A stretch of DNA of 42,755 nucleotides from Flavobacterium sp. BFFFF1. Its GTDB lineage: Bacteria > Bacteroidota > Bacteroidia > Flavobacteriales > Flavobacteriaceae. Of this stretch, positions 24,040 to 32,820 are shown in pieces. Below the pieces are notes generated by a model. It was not told the DNA's origin, made no database searches, and was given only the letters and a program-made list of their open reading frames with translations. Every line of letters starts with the position of its first letter. Position 1 is the first letter of the stretch. Made by a program: the position numbers and the translations under genes. Where the stretch lies: assembly GCF_002256285.1 (NCBI RefSeq), contig NZ_NKJE01000025.1, positions 1 through 42,755 of the forward strand, written 5' to 3'.

Positions 24040-25038
24040 TTATAGTTTATGAGGTAAAAAAGGATAATTTTCCTGCTCGTAAACCACATCGTATAGTTGT
24101 TGCGGCTGCGGGAATTCAGACTCTTCAGCGAATGTAGCGCATTCTTCAACCAGGTCTTTCACCCGCTCGTCAATGGCTTCGATTTCGGCATCAGTAGCAT
24201 ATTTATTTTCTTTGATTACATCAAGAACCTGTGTGATTGGATCAATTTTTTTATACTCTTCCACTTCATCTTTTGTACGATAAAGTTGTGCATCAGACAT
24301 TGAGTGTCCTCTGTATCTGTATGTTTTCAACTCAAGGAATGTTGGCCCATCGCCGCGTCTTGCACGATCAATTGCTTCGGACATCGCTTCGGCTACTTTT
24401 ACGGGATTCATTCCGTCAACAGGGCCACATGGCATTTCATAGCCCAGGCCTAATTTCCAGATATCCGTATGGTTTGCAGTTCTTTCTACAGAAGTTCCCA
24501 TGGCATAACCATTGTTTTCAACGATAAACACTACCGGGAGTTTCCAGAGCATCGCCATATTGAATGCCTCATGCAAAGAACCCTGACGGGCTGCACCATC
24601 ACCAAAATAGGTTAGCGTTACGCCATCACGCCCAAAATACTTGTCCGCAAATGCAATACCTGCACCAACTGGAATTTGTGCTCCAACAATACCGTGCCCT
24701 CCGTAAAAACCATGTTCTTTAGAAAAGATGTGCATGGAACCACCCATCCCTTTTGAAGTCCCGGTTACTTTTCCAAGCAATTCCGCCATAACCCTTCTGG
24801 GGTCTACCCCCATCCCTATAGGCTGAACGTGATTCCTGTAAGCCGTAATCATTTTATCTTTGGAAAGATCCATTGCATGCAAAGCGCCTGCAAGTACCGC
24901 TTCCTGTCCGTTGTATAGGTGAAGAAACCCTCTTACTTTTTGCTGGATATAAAGGGCAGCCAATTTGTCCTCGAATTTTCTCCAGAACTGCATATCTTCA
25001 TACCATTTCAAATAAACGTCTTTTGTAACTTCTTTCAT
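24040..25038 (-). CDS. pdhA: Pyruvate dehydrogenase E1 component, alpha subunit
   Basis: With E1 beta this subunit binds thiamine diphosphate and decarboxylates pyruvate. The 332-residue protein has the ThDP motif GDGAARQGSLHEAFNMAMLWKLPVVFIVENN, with GDG and NN ends visible, and the phosphorylation-loop-like segment YRYRGHSMSDAQLYRTKDE near residue 250. KGMGGSMHIF is another conserved segment. It is the first gene of the pdhA-pdhC unit. A TATTTTTG box on the minus strand at 25162-25155, next to a TTTGCG-CGCAAA inverted repeat, is a likely promoter and control site. The beta subunit gene lies elsewhere. Confidence 0.96.
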   Translation of the reverse strand: MKEVTKDVYLKWYEDMQFWRKFEDKLAALYIQQKVRGFLHLYNGQEAVLAGALHAMDLSKDKMITAYRNHVQPIGMGVDPRRVMAELLGKVTGTSKGMGGSMHIFSKEHGFYGGHGIVGAQIPVGAGIAFADKYFGRDGVTLTYFGDGAARQGSLHEAFNMAMLWKLPVVFIVENNGYAMGTSVERTANHTDIWKLGLGYEMPCGPVDGMNPVKVAEAMSEAIDRARRGDGPTFLELKTYRYRGHSMSDAQLYRTKDEVEEYKKIDPITQVLDVIKENKYATDAEIEAIDERVKDLVEECATFAEESEFPQPQQLYDVVYEQENYPFLPHKL

Positions 25039-25143
25039 GAGTCTTTTAATTTAATAAAGCTGGTTTGGTATCACCAATGCTTTTTCTAAAGTTATTTTGA
25101 ATAAACAGTTTATGACGCAAAATACAGTTTCCTCACACTCAAA

Positions 25144-25158
25144 TTTGCGAAACGCAAA
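25144..25158. promoter_or_regulatory. Inverted repeat at the pdhA promoter
   Basis: TTTGCG-AAA-CGCAAA is a perfect 6-bp inverted repeat with a 3-nt centre. It overlaps the end of the TATTTTTG box (25155-25162, minus strand). A regulator bound here could block pdhA transcription. It is too far from the ATG (about 106 nt) to affect translation directly. Confidence 0.45.
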
Positions 25159-25162
25159 AATA
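25155..25162 (-). promoter_or_regulatory. -7 box upstream of pdhA
   Basis: Minus strand TATTTTTG matches TAnnTTTG. TTG triplets occur 12 and 15 nt upstream on that strand, shorter than the usual spacing. The leader would be about 110 nt. Confidence 0.45.
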
Positions 25163-25210
25163 AGATATTCCGCGCAACAACTAAAATTTAAATCCTGAAT
25201 TTTAATCTTT

Positions 25211-25693
25211 TTACAGGAAGTTTTTATCAAACATAAAAGGGAGTAAATTTTTCAATGAATCCGACTTGTACACGGCGCCGGTTTCACCCATGAAATAAAT
25301 TTCAATCGGCGATTCCTGCCTGAACTCATATTCGGCAATTGATTGGCGGCAGGCACCGCACGGAGGGATTGGCGCGGTGGTGGTATTGGTGTCTGAAGCA
25401 GCAGATATTGCCATTTGCAGGATTTTGGCATCAGGATAAACTGCACCGGACTGAAATACGGCAACCCGTTCAGCACAAAGTCCTGACGGATAGGCTGCAT
25501 TTTCCTGGTTCGACCCGATAACAACCTGACCGTTATCCAGCAATAATGCTGCTCCTACCCGGAATTTAGAGTATGGTGCATAGGCGTTTTTCCTTGCATG
25601 AACCGCTTTTTCCATCAACAGCCCGACTTCCTGAGGCAATTCGGCTGTGCTTTCAAACACTGTAAAACTTGTTGTAAAATCGATTTGTTTCAT
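25211..25693 (-). CDS. cdd: Cytidine deaminase
   Basis: Cdd converts cytidine and deoxycytidine to uridine in pyrimidine salvage. The 160-residue protein carries zinc Cys73 and catalytic Glu75 in CAERVAVF, and zinc Cys112 and Cys115 in PPCGACRQ. The N-terminal NAYAPYSKFRVGAALLLDNG is the conserved substrate-binding segment. The length fits the homotetrameric class, with a short flavobacterial N-terminal extension. It sits between porV and pdhA on the same strand, with a terminator upstream and 172 nt downstream, so it may be transcribed alone. Confidence 0.95.
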   Translation of the reverse strand: MKQIDFTTSFTVFESTAELPQEVGLLMEKAVHARKNAYAPYSKFRVGAALLLDNGQVVIGSNQENAAYPSGLCAERVAVFQSGAVYPDAKILQMAISAASDTNTTTAPIPPCGACRQSIAEYEFRQESPIEIYFMGETGAVYKSDSLKNLLPFMFDKNFL

Positions 25694-25705
25694 TGGTTAT
25701 AAGGG

Positions 25706-25742
25706 AAAAAAAATCCAAACCTCATTTTACTGAAATTTGGAT
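25706..25742 (-). terminator. Terminator of the porU-porV unit
   Basis: On the minus strand a 7-bp stem ATCCAAA / TTTGGAT around a 16-nt loop runs into a stretch of Ts. It lies just after the porV stop and just before the cdd start. Confidence 0.75.
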
Positions 25743-25764
25743 CCTGAATTAAATTTTATCGCTT

Positions 25765-26943
25765 TTAATATTGATCGTAATTTTCTCCGAAATTAAACGT
25801 CAGTGAAAATCTCAGCGTATTTTCGAGCGGATTCTTAATTTTCGAAGCAGAGAATAAATAAGACACATCCACCTTTACTACATTGTATTTGAAGCCCGCG
25901 CCCAACGAAAAGAATTTTCTTGCACCTTTGAGTGGACTTTCATTAAAATATCCAAGGCGCATTGCGAAAGAGTCCTGATATAAGTATTCTGCTCCCACTG
26001 CGTAGGTAAACTCCTTTAATTCCTCACTGAAACCATCAGGCGCATCGCCAAAGGACTTAAACATCCCTTCCACCCATGCGGTTGAGCGGTATTCATCATT
26101 GTTAATATTTCTTTCTTCCTGGCTTATCGTACCATCACCATCGATATCTTTAGGATCCTGTGGGGTTGGCACCAACAATTTATTGAACTCAAGGCTAACG
26201 CCAACTTTGTTATAATCGTCGAAAATAAAATCAAATCCCGCACCGACCTTCATATTGGCGGGAAGGAAATTGGTGCTGATTTCATCGGAATCGTAACTTA
26301 TTTTCGGACCCATGTTCTGAAAGTTGAAACCGGCGCGCCACCTTCCATTGAAATCATTGTAGGCTTGCTCTTCGGATTGAAAATAACCTGCTACATCAAC
26401 TGCAAACGAACTGGCGGCAGAAGCGTCTCCTGTAGCATCCGGAATTCTAAGTGAGGAACGGATATACCTTCCAGCTACCGCCATAGAGAACTTTTCACTT
26501 AATTGAAGCGAATAAGACCCATCAATAGCGAATTCGTTAGGAGTAACAACAACGGGGGTATCATCAAAATTCTGCCGCAATTCAATATCTCCAAGTCCGA
26601 AATAACGAAGGCTTCCTGCAAATGCATTCCTTCCATCTTCGCCAAATCTGTTAAAATAAGTAACCTGCCCCAGCGAAATGTCATTGACAAGATCTGTTAG
26701 GTACGGTGTATAACTTACTGAAAAACCCTGTTTCTCGATTGAAAAAGCATATTTTGCCGGATTATATTGCTGTGAGTAGGCATCAGGAGACGTAGCCACA
26801 CCCTGATCTGCAAGACCTGCTGACCGTGCATCTGCTGCAACTAACAGGAAAGGAACTCCGGTGGTAATTACCCTGTTTCCATCCTGGGCTTTAGTATACT
26901 GAGCAGCAATAATGCAAATCAGCAATAACGATATTCTTCTCAT
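25765..26943 (-). CDS. porV: Type IX secretion outer membrane protein PorV
   Basis: PorV is an outer-membrane beta-barrel of the T9SS that carries cargo from the translocon to the PorU sortase. The 392-residue protein has a signal peptide ending near residue 19 (QYTKAQ) and the family start VITTGVPFLLVAADARSAGLADQGVATSPDAYSQQYNPAKYAF. The rest is alternating-residue beta strand typical of FadL-like barrels, with the end LRFSLTFNFGENYDQY. One loop, DPKDIDGDGTISQEE, resembles a calcium-binding loop. It lies 47 nt downstream of porU, so both should be on one transcript ended by the hairpin at 25706-25742. Confidence 0.95.
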   Translation of the reverse strand: MRRISLLLICIIAAQYTKAQDGNRVITTGVPFLLVAADARSAGLADQGVATSPDAYSQQYNPAKYAFSIEKQGFSVSYTPYLTDLVNDISLGQVTYFNRFGEDGRNAFAGSLRYFGLGDIELRQNFDDTPVVVTPNEFAIDGSYSLQLSEKFSMAVAGRYIRSSLRIPDATGDASAASSFAVDVAGYFQSEEQAYNDFNGRWRAGFNFQNMGPKISYDSDEISTNFLPANMKVGAGFDFIFDDYNKVGVSLEFNKLLVPTPQDPKDIDGDGTISQEERNINNDEYRSTAWVEGMFKSFGDAPDGFSEELKEFTYAVGAEYLYQDSFAMRLGYFNESPLKGARKFFSLGAGFKYNVVKVDVSYLFSASKIKNPLENTLRFSLTFNFGENYDQY

Positions 26944-26990
26944 TCTTCTTTTTCTTCAAATTTTATTAAACAAACAAATATAGCACTTTC

Positions 26991-29900
26991 TTATAGGATT
27001 ACAAGTTTTTCGATTTTTTCGGTCTTCCTGTTGGTCAGCGTCGATTTCACAGTCAACTTATAAACGTATACACCTTTACCTATTTTGTCTCCAAAATCAT
27101 CTTTACCATCCCATTTAATGTCACGCGAAAGAAATCCGTCATTGGTAACCGTTTGATTTTTTGTCCAGACCACTTTTCCTGTAATGGTCATGACCTGTAC
27201 CTGAACTTCAAGCGGTTCAAACGGACGGTTGTGGGTAAACCAAAATTCGGTATAATTCACAAAAGGATTCGGATAATTCAGGACATTTTTTAACGTCAGC
27301 GTTTCATCACCGACGACCACAAACTGGATTTCTGCCGTCACTGGATTATTGTAGACGTCCCATGCGGTAAATGTCAGCACATGCAGGCCTTTCTCAAGGT
27401 TTCGGAATGGAAACCGCAGTTTTCCTTTCGTGTAATCATCAGAAGCCGCTTCATAATAATCATTCAGGATATATGGCTTGCTTTCATCGCCATCAAGTAT
27501 CGCGGTAATGTCGTGGCCAATTCCGCTAGCGGTGTTTATGCCGTTTTCATCCTCAAGAAAAGCCAACAGAAATGGGGACTCGTTCGTAATTCCACCGGAA
27601 ACGAACGTTTCATCATTCATATATAGTTTCACACGCGGCGCAATCTCATCGGCTGGAGGATTCGGGTTAATCCCACCGACCTTTATGTCGGTATTGTATC
27701 CTGTCTGATCGATTAACTGACCCGTTTTCTTGGCGTAAAAACTGACACGCCCATAATCGAGCGGCACCCGGATGTCTCGGGGTACGATAAACGAAAATTC
27801 AAAATTTCCATTTGTCACTGAGGCGTTTCCTCTAAAAATGGTCTCTCCCAGATTTATAAAATTCATTTTGATGACATTGCCGCTATTGTCAGTAACACCA
27901 TCATTACCAAGAGTTTGGATGCTTATTGGCTTATCAAATACATTCACCGCCAAATCGCCATTATAATCGGAAAGTATATTGTTGCCGTTTTCATCCCGGA
28001 CCTCACCAGCAATCCTAATATTGCTCAGTGCTTTAAAATCGTCGACCGTGCCTGTAATAGGCATTCCGTTTACCTTTGTCAGCACAATTTTAGGTTTTGG
28101 GATGGCAAGCCGGACTGCTGGGTCGCCAATATAAAACACCATAAGCGGATTACTGCCAAACTGGCTTTTTGAAATTCTCAATGCTTCCGCAATCGAAACG
28201 GGTGAATTGGAATTGAAACCATAAAGATTTCCTGAAAACGCCAGGTTGATTGCCTGACCTGTCCCGATGCTAATCTGCCTGGTTGTCGTTACCAGCGCAA
28301 TCGACCCTCCAGCAGGATTCAGGAACATATATTCGCCCGCCGTTGGTCTGTATGGATTGTCGAATCGGGTAAATTCGCACGTTATCGTAACAAAAAGTGG
28401 ATATTTATACCGATTGCCAAAATTCTGGACATCTTTCTTTTCTAAAATCCGTTCATGTGCCAGCCCTTCTTCACCACCATGGCCAAAGTAATTAAATACC
28501 AACGCGCCCTGTTCGAAAGCACTGATAAAGTCTTCCCTTACTTTAGGATAACGGTTTCCTCCTGCTGATGTTTCCTGCACATACGAATCAGAATGGATTT
28601 TCTTAACGTTGATAAATGGTTTTTGAGCGAAAATCTGGTCCCCCAGGTCGTCGAGTCCTTCCTCCAATTCCTGTTCACCACTTTTATCGACGTCATCCGA
28701 AATGAGTACAAAATTGTTCCTCCACTGTCCAAACGATTTGATGTCGTTGTACTCGATAACCTTATTTACCATTTGATCCGCCTCACTGCTATTCTTCACA
28801 GGCATACGGCCCACCGCGATATCCAGGCCGCGCGCCTGTACAGTCGTCATATCGCCCTCATTGTCATCCATCAGTACAAAAAAATCATCAGAAATATAGG
28901 ATGCCGAAAGCGAGAAACTTGGCAAAGCATGGTAAATAGGAATCAGATTGGTGTTGTTCGGTATCCTGTCTTTAAAATCATACGAGGCATCTCCGAATAA
29001 GTTTAAATATTGTACCTTCTTATTGTCTGCGGAAGCGTTATTGTAAACATATTTTACAAAATTCCTTATTGCGCCGATATCCTGCTTCCCGGAAGAAAAC
29101 TCCGGGTACAAACTTTCAACGTTCACGACTTTGACGTTCAATCCAGAGAACGTTCTATGGAAATCGGCAAGTTTTTCGGCAGCATTGTGTAAAGATCCAG
29201 GCGTAATGATCAAATAATCGATATCCTGGAATTGCCCTTGGGCGTTGTTAAAAATGGTCCCTTTGATATCCTGGTTGGCGATTTTGGCCTTTGACTCCTT
29301 TTTGGGAGCAAAATAATCCTGTTTGTCAACTGCTATATACTTTCTTATTTCCCCCAGATCTGCCTGAAAAGAAAAATTTGCCTGGCTGTCGTTTACTGCG
29401 GCAGTAACGTTGTAGATGTCAGTAATGTCCCAAACCTGCGAGATATTAGAGGCATTGGTTAATTTAAACTCTCCTGATCCGTTCATTGTGGCAGCAGCAT
29501 TGTACTGAAACCTGAATTGCTTGCCATATCCGACGAGGCTCCTTTTTGCTTTAATGGTGATATAGTCCAGAAACGCTTTTGCCGTGGGCACGCCATTATT
29601 ATTATAGGTAAGCTTTACAGTAACATCTTCAGAAGCCGGCGCATTTGCATTGACAGTATCGTTATCTCCTAATAAGTCGAGCGGGACAATCGATTGAAAA
29701 TTGATGTTGCCCGCTGGCGTTCCGTTGACAGCGATTTCCATAGATGTAGCGGCATTGGCCACTGCCACCGCTGAAACCGCTAAATCCAAAGGCGATGACG
29801 TGACGATGTTTGGAAACTTAAAATCGAAACTGTATTCATTATTGATACTAAAATCTTCCCCGAACCATTTTCGGCCCAGACGTGCCACGTTGGTTTCATC

Positions 29901-30827
29901 CAATTCATGGAATTGATAATCGTCAAATTCTGTAATAGCCGTCACCGTACCGGTTGCAGCAGGCATTGCAGAGATTCTTTTGCCATTAGCACCTAAAACG
30001 GTGACATAATAATAGGACTTGTCAGCATACAGATTGTTGTTTGTTTGATTTTCAGGACTCCAGTTATCGACGCCCTCAGCATAAAACAGAATATAATCCT
30101 GGCTATCAAAAATGCCATCGCTCTCCCCTTCGAAAAATATTGCGTTTTCAGCTGGATCGGCAGGATAATCAACCGAATTTTTCATGGGCACCATCCTTCC
30201 TCCATTGCCGTAGATTGCGATTTTCCTCGGATCGACGTTATTTAGCTTCATGCCGAGGCTTTGCAGAAACGTCTTTGAAACTTTATACACTCCGGATTTT
30301 TCAACATAAAACCGATACCAATCTCCTGAGGCCAGTACCGAATGAGCGATATTGTCAAATCCATTCCTGGCAGAATTGCCTGCACCGACACTATAATTTA
30401 TGCTATAACTGAACGATTTTAATCTCTTAAACGATCCGTTCTCATTCAGTACAGGCGATAAAGTAAGCGCAAGGCTAAGTTCACCGCGCGCTTTTACATT
30501 CATTATTTTCTCATTCAACGCCGATGGAAGTGCTTTTGAAGATAAGAATCCGAGCTGATTCGCTGAGATATTCTCGTATATGGCGTTTGTAATAAGCAGG
30601 GAACTTTCGTTCACCGGGGCTTTAGCAGGAATATTGAGCATCAGGGAAACTGTGCGCAGACTGGAATCGAAGTTGAAATTCTCCAACTGAAATTGGGGTA
30701 TTGTATAACTTGAAGATTCTGTTGAAACCTTCACATTATCTTTCCAATTCAATGTAAACGAACCGGTTATCTGAGCCGTCACGCCAAATGGCAGGAATAT
30801 AAGAAAAATCAGTACCGCTTTTTTCAT
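26991..30827 (-). CDS. porU: Type IX secretion system sortase PorU
   Basis: PorU removes the C-terminal signal of T9SS cargo and attaches surface proteins to lipopolysaccharide. The 1278-residue protein belongs to the C25 gingipain-like cysteine peptidases. The catalytic His is H783 in NYFGHGGEEG and the catalytic Cys is C817 in VTITCEF, 34 residues apart as expected. A signal peptide (MKKAVLIFLIFLPFGVTAQ) precedes an N-terminal prodomain-like region; the peptidase region starts near residue 530 (DIDYLIITPGS). The end contains an Ig-like stretch and the pattern LNYPNPFVNYTEFWF, then GKGVYVYKLTV, which resembles a cargo signal retained in PorU itself. It diverges from gldJ. Confidence 0.96.
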   Translation of the reverse strand: MKKAVLIFLIFLPFGVTAQITGSFTLNWKDNVKVSTESSSYTIPQFQLENFNFDSSLRTVSLMLNIPAKAPVNESSLLITNAIYENISANQLGFLSSKALPSALNEKIMNVKARGELSLALTLSPVLNENGSFKRLKSFSYSINYSVGAGNSARNGFDNIAHSVLASGDWYRFYVEKSGVYKVSKTFLQSLGMKLNNVDPRKIAIYGNGGRMVPMKNSVDYPADPAENAIFFEGESDGIFDSQDYILFYAEGVDNWSPENQTNNNLYADKSYYYVTVLGANGKRISAMPAATGTVTAITEFDDYQFHELDETNVARLGRKWFGEDFSINNEYSFDFKFPNIVTSSPLDLAVSAVAVANAATSMEIAVNGTPAGNINFQSIVPLDLLGDNDTVNANAPASEDVTVKLTYNNNGVPTAKAFLDYITIKAKRSLVGYGKQFRFQYNAAATMNGSGEFKLTNASNISQVWDITDIYNVTAAVNDSQANFSFQADLGEIRKYIAVDKQDYFAPKKESKAKIANQDIKGTIFNNAQGQFQDIDYLIITPGSLHNAAEKLADFHRTFSGLNVKVVNVESLYPEFSSGKQDIGAIRNFVKYVYNNASADNKKVQYLNLFGDASYDFKDRIPNNTNLIPIYHALPSFSLSASYISDDFFVLMDDNEGDMTTVQARGLDIAVGRMPVKNSSEADQMVNKVIEYNDIKSFGQWRNNFVLISDDVDKSGEQELEEGLDDLGDQIFAQKPFINVKKIHSDSYVQETSAGGNRYPKVREDFISAFEQGALVFNYFGHGGEEGLAHERILEKKDVQNFGNRYKYPLFVTITCEFTRFDNPYRPTAGEYMFLNPAGGSIALVTTTRQISIGTGQAINLAFSGNLYGFNSNSPVSIAEALRISKSQFGSNPLMVFYIGDPAVRLAIPKPKIVLTKVNGMPITGTVDDFKALSNIRIAGEVRDENGNNILSDYNGDLAVNVFDKPISIQTLGNDGVTDNSGNVIKMNFINLGETIFRGNASVTNGNFEFSFIVPRDIRVPLDYGRVSFYAKKTGQLIDQTGYNTDIKVGGINPNPPADEIAPRVKLYMNDETFVSGGITNESPFLLAFLEDENGINTASGIGHDITAILDGDESKPYILNDYYEAASDDYTKGKLRFPFRNLEKGLHVLTFTAWDVYNNPVTAEIQFVVVGDETLTLKNVLNYPNPFVNYTEFWFTHNRPFEPLEVQVQVMTITGKVVWTKNQTVTNDGFLSRDIKWDGKDDFGDKIGKGVYVYKLTVKSTLTNRKTEKIEKLVIL

Positions 30828-30910
30828 CCAATGTTAAACGTTTCGAATGTACAATTATTACAGCCGTAAAAATATTTATTTTCGCCGGTACAAGGGAATA
30901 ATAATTGAAT

Positions 30911-30957
30911 TAAATTTGCGTTCTGTTTCTGAATCCGGCGCAACAAACCGGTTTTTT
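30911..30957 (+). promoter_or_regulatory. Upstream -7 box and hairpin-T element in the gldJ leader region
   Basis: TAAATTTG (30911-30918) is a full -7 match. About 17 nt downstream, CCGG (30935-30938) and CCGG (30948-30951) can pair around a 9-nt loop, followed by six Ts (30952-30957). The stem is short and has one mismatch below it. It could end early transcripts from this box before the main gldJ promoter. Confidence 0.35.
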
Positions 30958-30978
30958 ATGATTATTTAAAAAAAGTTC

Positions 30979-31007
30979 TTGCAATCTAGTGGTTAATTAT
31001 TATATTG
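30979..31007 (+). promoter_or_regulatory. Promoter of gldJ
   Basis: TTG (30979-30981), 19 nt, then TATATTG (31001-31007), near the TAnnTTTG consensus. It overlaps the 5' end of the longer open frame from GTG 30989, so translation must start later, at 31037. Confidence 0.6.
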
Positions 31008-31036
31008 CGCCACGAAATTTATTACCTACTGAAAGT

Positions 31037-32755
31037 ATGAAAGTAAACAAAATGAATGCTATTAAACTGATGCTGTCACTGGCATTGGTGTTTGGATTTG
31101 CCAGTTGCAGCAAGAGTTCAAGCTCTAAAAACGCTTCTTCAGCAACCGGATGGAAAATCAACGATAAAAAAGGTGGTTTTCAATTAAATACCAAATACAA
31201 GAAGCAAGCACCGGGACCAGGACTTGTTTTGGTTGAAGGTGGTACATTTACCATGGGTAAAGTACAGGATGATATTATGCATGATTGGAATAACTCTCCA
31301 AACCAACAGCACGTTCAATCTTTTTACATGGATGAGACAGAGGTGACAAATGCTATGTATGCTGAGTACCTTTTCTGGATTAAAACAGTATTTCCACCAA
31401 CAGAAGAAAATTACAAAAACATCTATGAAGGTGCTTTGCTCGATACTTTGGTGTGGAGAAACAGGTTAGGTTACAATGAGACCATGACCAACAACTACCT
31501 AAGACACCCTGCTTATGCAAATTATCCTGTGGTAGGTGTGAACTGGATTCAGGCTACAGAATTTGCGAAGTGGAGAACTGACCGTGTGAATGAGGCTATT
31601 TTGGAAAAACAGGGATACCTTAAAAAAGACGCAAAGATCAATGATGTAAGCGCTGAATCAACATTCAGTACGGAAACTTACTTAAATGCTCCGACGCAAG
31701 CATTTGGTGGCAATGAGGATATTGTTCTTAAAGGTAAAAACGGAAAAGCGAAACCAATCAAGACTAAAGGATCTAAAGGGCAGCCAGGTACAACTAAAGA
31801 AGCTACCAATATCTATGCTCAAAGAAGTTCAGGGCTTATCAATCCTGAGTACAGACTACCAACTGAAGCAGAGTGGGAATATGCCGCTGCATCTGACGTA
31901 GGAAACAGAGAATACAACAATTATAAAGGCCAAAAGAAATACCCTTGGAGAGGTCAATACACCCGTTCAGGAAAGAGACAGGTTAAAGGCGATCAATTGG
32001 CAAACTTTAAGCAAGGTAAAGGGGACTACGGCGGAATTGCCGGTTGGTCTGATGACGGGGCCGATATTACAAATGCAGTAAAATCTTATCCCCCAAATGA
32101 TTTTGGTTTATACGATATGGCTGGAAACGTTGCGGAATGGGTTGCTGATGTTTATCGTCCAATCGTAGATGATGAGGCGAATGATTTCAACTATTACAGA
32201 GGAAACGTTTATACGAAAAACAAAATCGGGGAAGACGGAAAAATTGAGTTGGTTACTGGAGAAAATATTAAATATGACACCGTAAGCAACGGCCGTATCA
32301 TGGCAAGGAATTTCCCTGGACAGATTGCTCAGGTACCAGTTGACGAAAAAGAGACTTATTTAAGACAAAATTTCTCAACCAGCGACAACAGAAACTACCG
32401 TGATGGAGACAAGCAGTCCACAAGATATTTTGATTTTGGTGCAGAAGAAGAAGCAACTGATGCAAAAAAACAACCAGATTCAAAAAGAATGTACGACTCT
32501 CCTGTTAACAATGTAAGTACTGACAGTTTAGGAACGATGGTTCGTAAATTTGACAAATCAAGCAAAAGAACTACTTTGGTTAACGATGATTCAAGAGTTT
32601 ACAAAGGGGGATCCTGGAGAGACAGGGCATATTGGCTTGATCCGGCACAAAGAAGATACTATCCACAGGACTTAGCGACTGACTACATCGGTTTCCGATG
32701 TGCGATGTCAAGAGTAGGACCTAAATCTGATAGAAAGAAAAGCGCGAGAAATTAA
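31037..32755 (+). CDS. gldJ: Gliding motility lipoprotein GldJ
   Basis: GldJ is an outer-membrane lipoprotein needed for gliding and for stability of other Gld proteins in flavobacteria. From ATG 31037 the product has 572 residues, with a lipobox FASC (Cys24). The main domain is of the sulfatase-modifying-factor (FGE) type: GLVLVEGGTFTMG near residue 60, then FYMDETEVTNAMYAEYLFW, EYRLPTEAEWEYAA, YDMAGNVAEWVADVY, and the end YKGGSWRDRAYWLDPAQRRY and IGFRCAMS. These are structural motifs of the fold; the copper-binding cysteines of true FGE enzymes are not seen, so it is likely non-enzymatic. It diverges from porU and precedes murF. A second possible start is 31052. Confidence 0.95.
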   Translation: MKVNKMNAIKLMLSLALVFGFASCSKSSSSKNASSATGWKINDKKGGFQLNTKYKKQAPGPGLVLVEGGTFTMGKVQDDIMHDWNNSPNQQHVQSFYMDETEVTNAMYAEYLFWIKTVFPPTEENYKNIYEGALLDTLVWRNRLGYNETMTNNYLRHPAYANYPVVGVNWIQATEFAKWRTDRVNEAILEKQGYLKKDAKINDVSAESTFSTETYLNAPTQAFGGNEDIVLKGKNGKAKPIKTKGSKGQPGTTKEATNIYAQRSSGLINPEYRLPTEAEWEYAAASDVGNREYNNYKGQKKYPWRGQYTRSGKRQVKGDQLANFKQGKGDYGGIAGWSDDGADITNAVKSYPPNDFGLYDMAGNVAEWVADVYRPIVDDEANDFNYYRGNVYTKNKIGEDGKIELVTGENIKYDTVSNGRIMARNFPGQIAQVPVDEKETYLRQNFSTSDNRNYRDGDKQSTRYFDFGAEEEATDAKKQPDSKRMYDSPVNNVSTDSLGTMVRKFDKSSKRTTLVNDDSRVYKGGSWRDRAYWLDPAQRRYYPQDLATDYIGFRCAMSRVGPKSDRKKSARN

Positions 32756-32776
32756 TTTCTCGCTTAATACAAACTT

Positions 32777-32809
32777 AAAAGCCCTTGCAAAAGGGCTTTT
32801 ATTTTTTTT
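32777..32809 (+). terminator. Terminator after gldJ
   Basis: A 10-bp stem AAAAGCCCTT / AAGGGCTTTT with GCAA loop is followed by a T-rich tail. The hairpin shares bases with the -33 region of the murF promoter. Confidence 0.9.
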
Positions 32810-32816
32810 AAATTTA
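32785..32816 (+). promoter_or_regulatory. Promoter of murF
   Basis: TTG (32785-32787), 21 nt, then TAAATTTA (32809-32816). The box ends 4 nt before the ATG at 32821, so the transcript would be nearly leaderless. It overlaps the gldJ terminator. Confidence 0.5.
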
Positions 32817-32820
32817 CCGC

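Noticed and set aside
30989..31036. GTG start for gldJ at 30989
   Set aside because: It lies inside the promoter and would place the lipoprotein signal too far from the N terminus.
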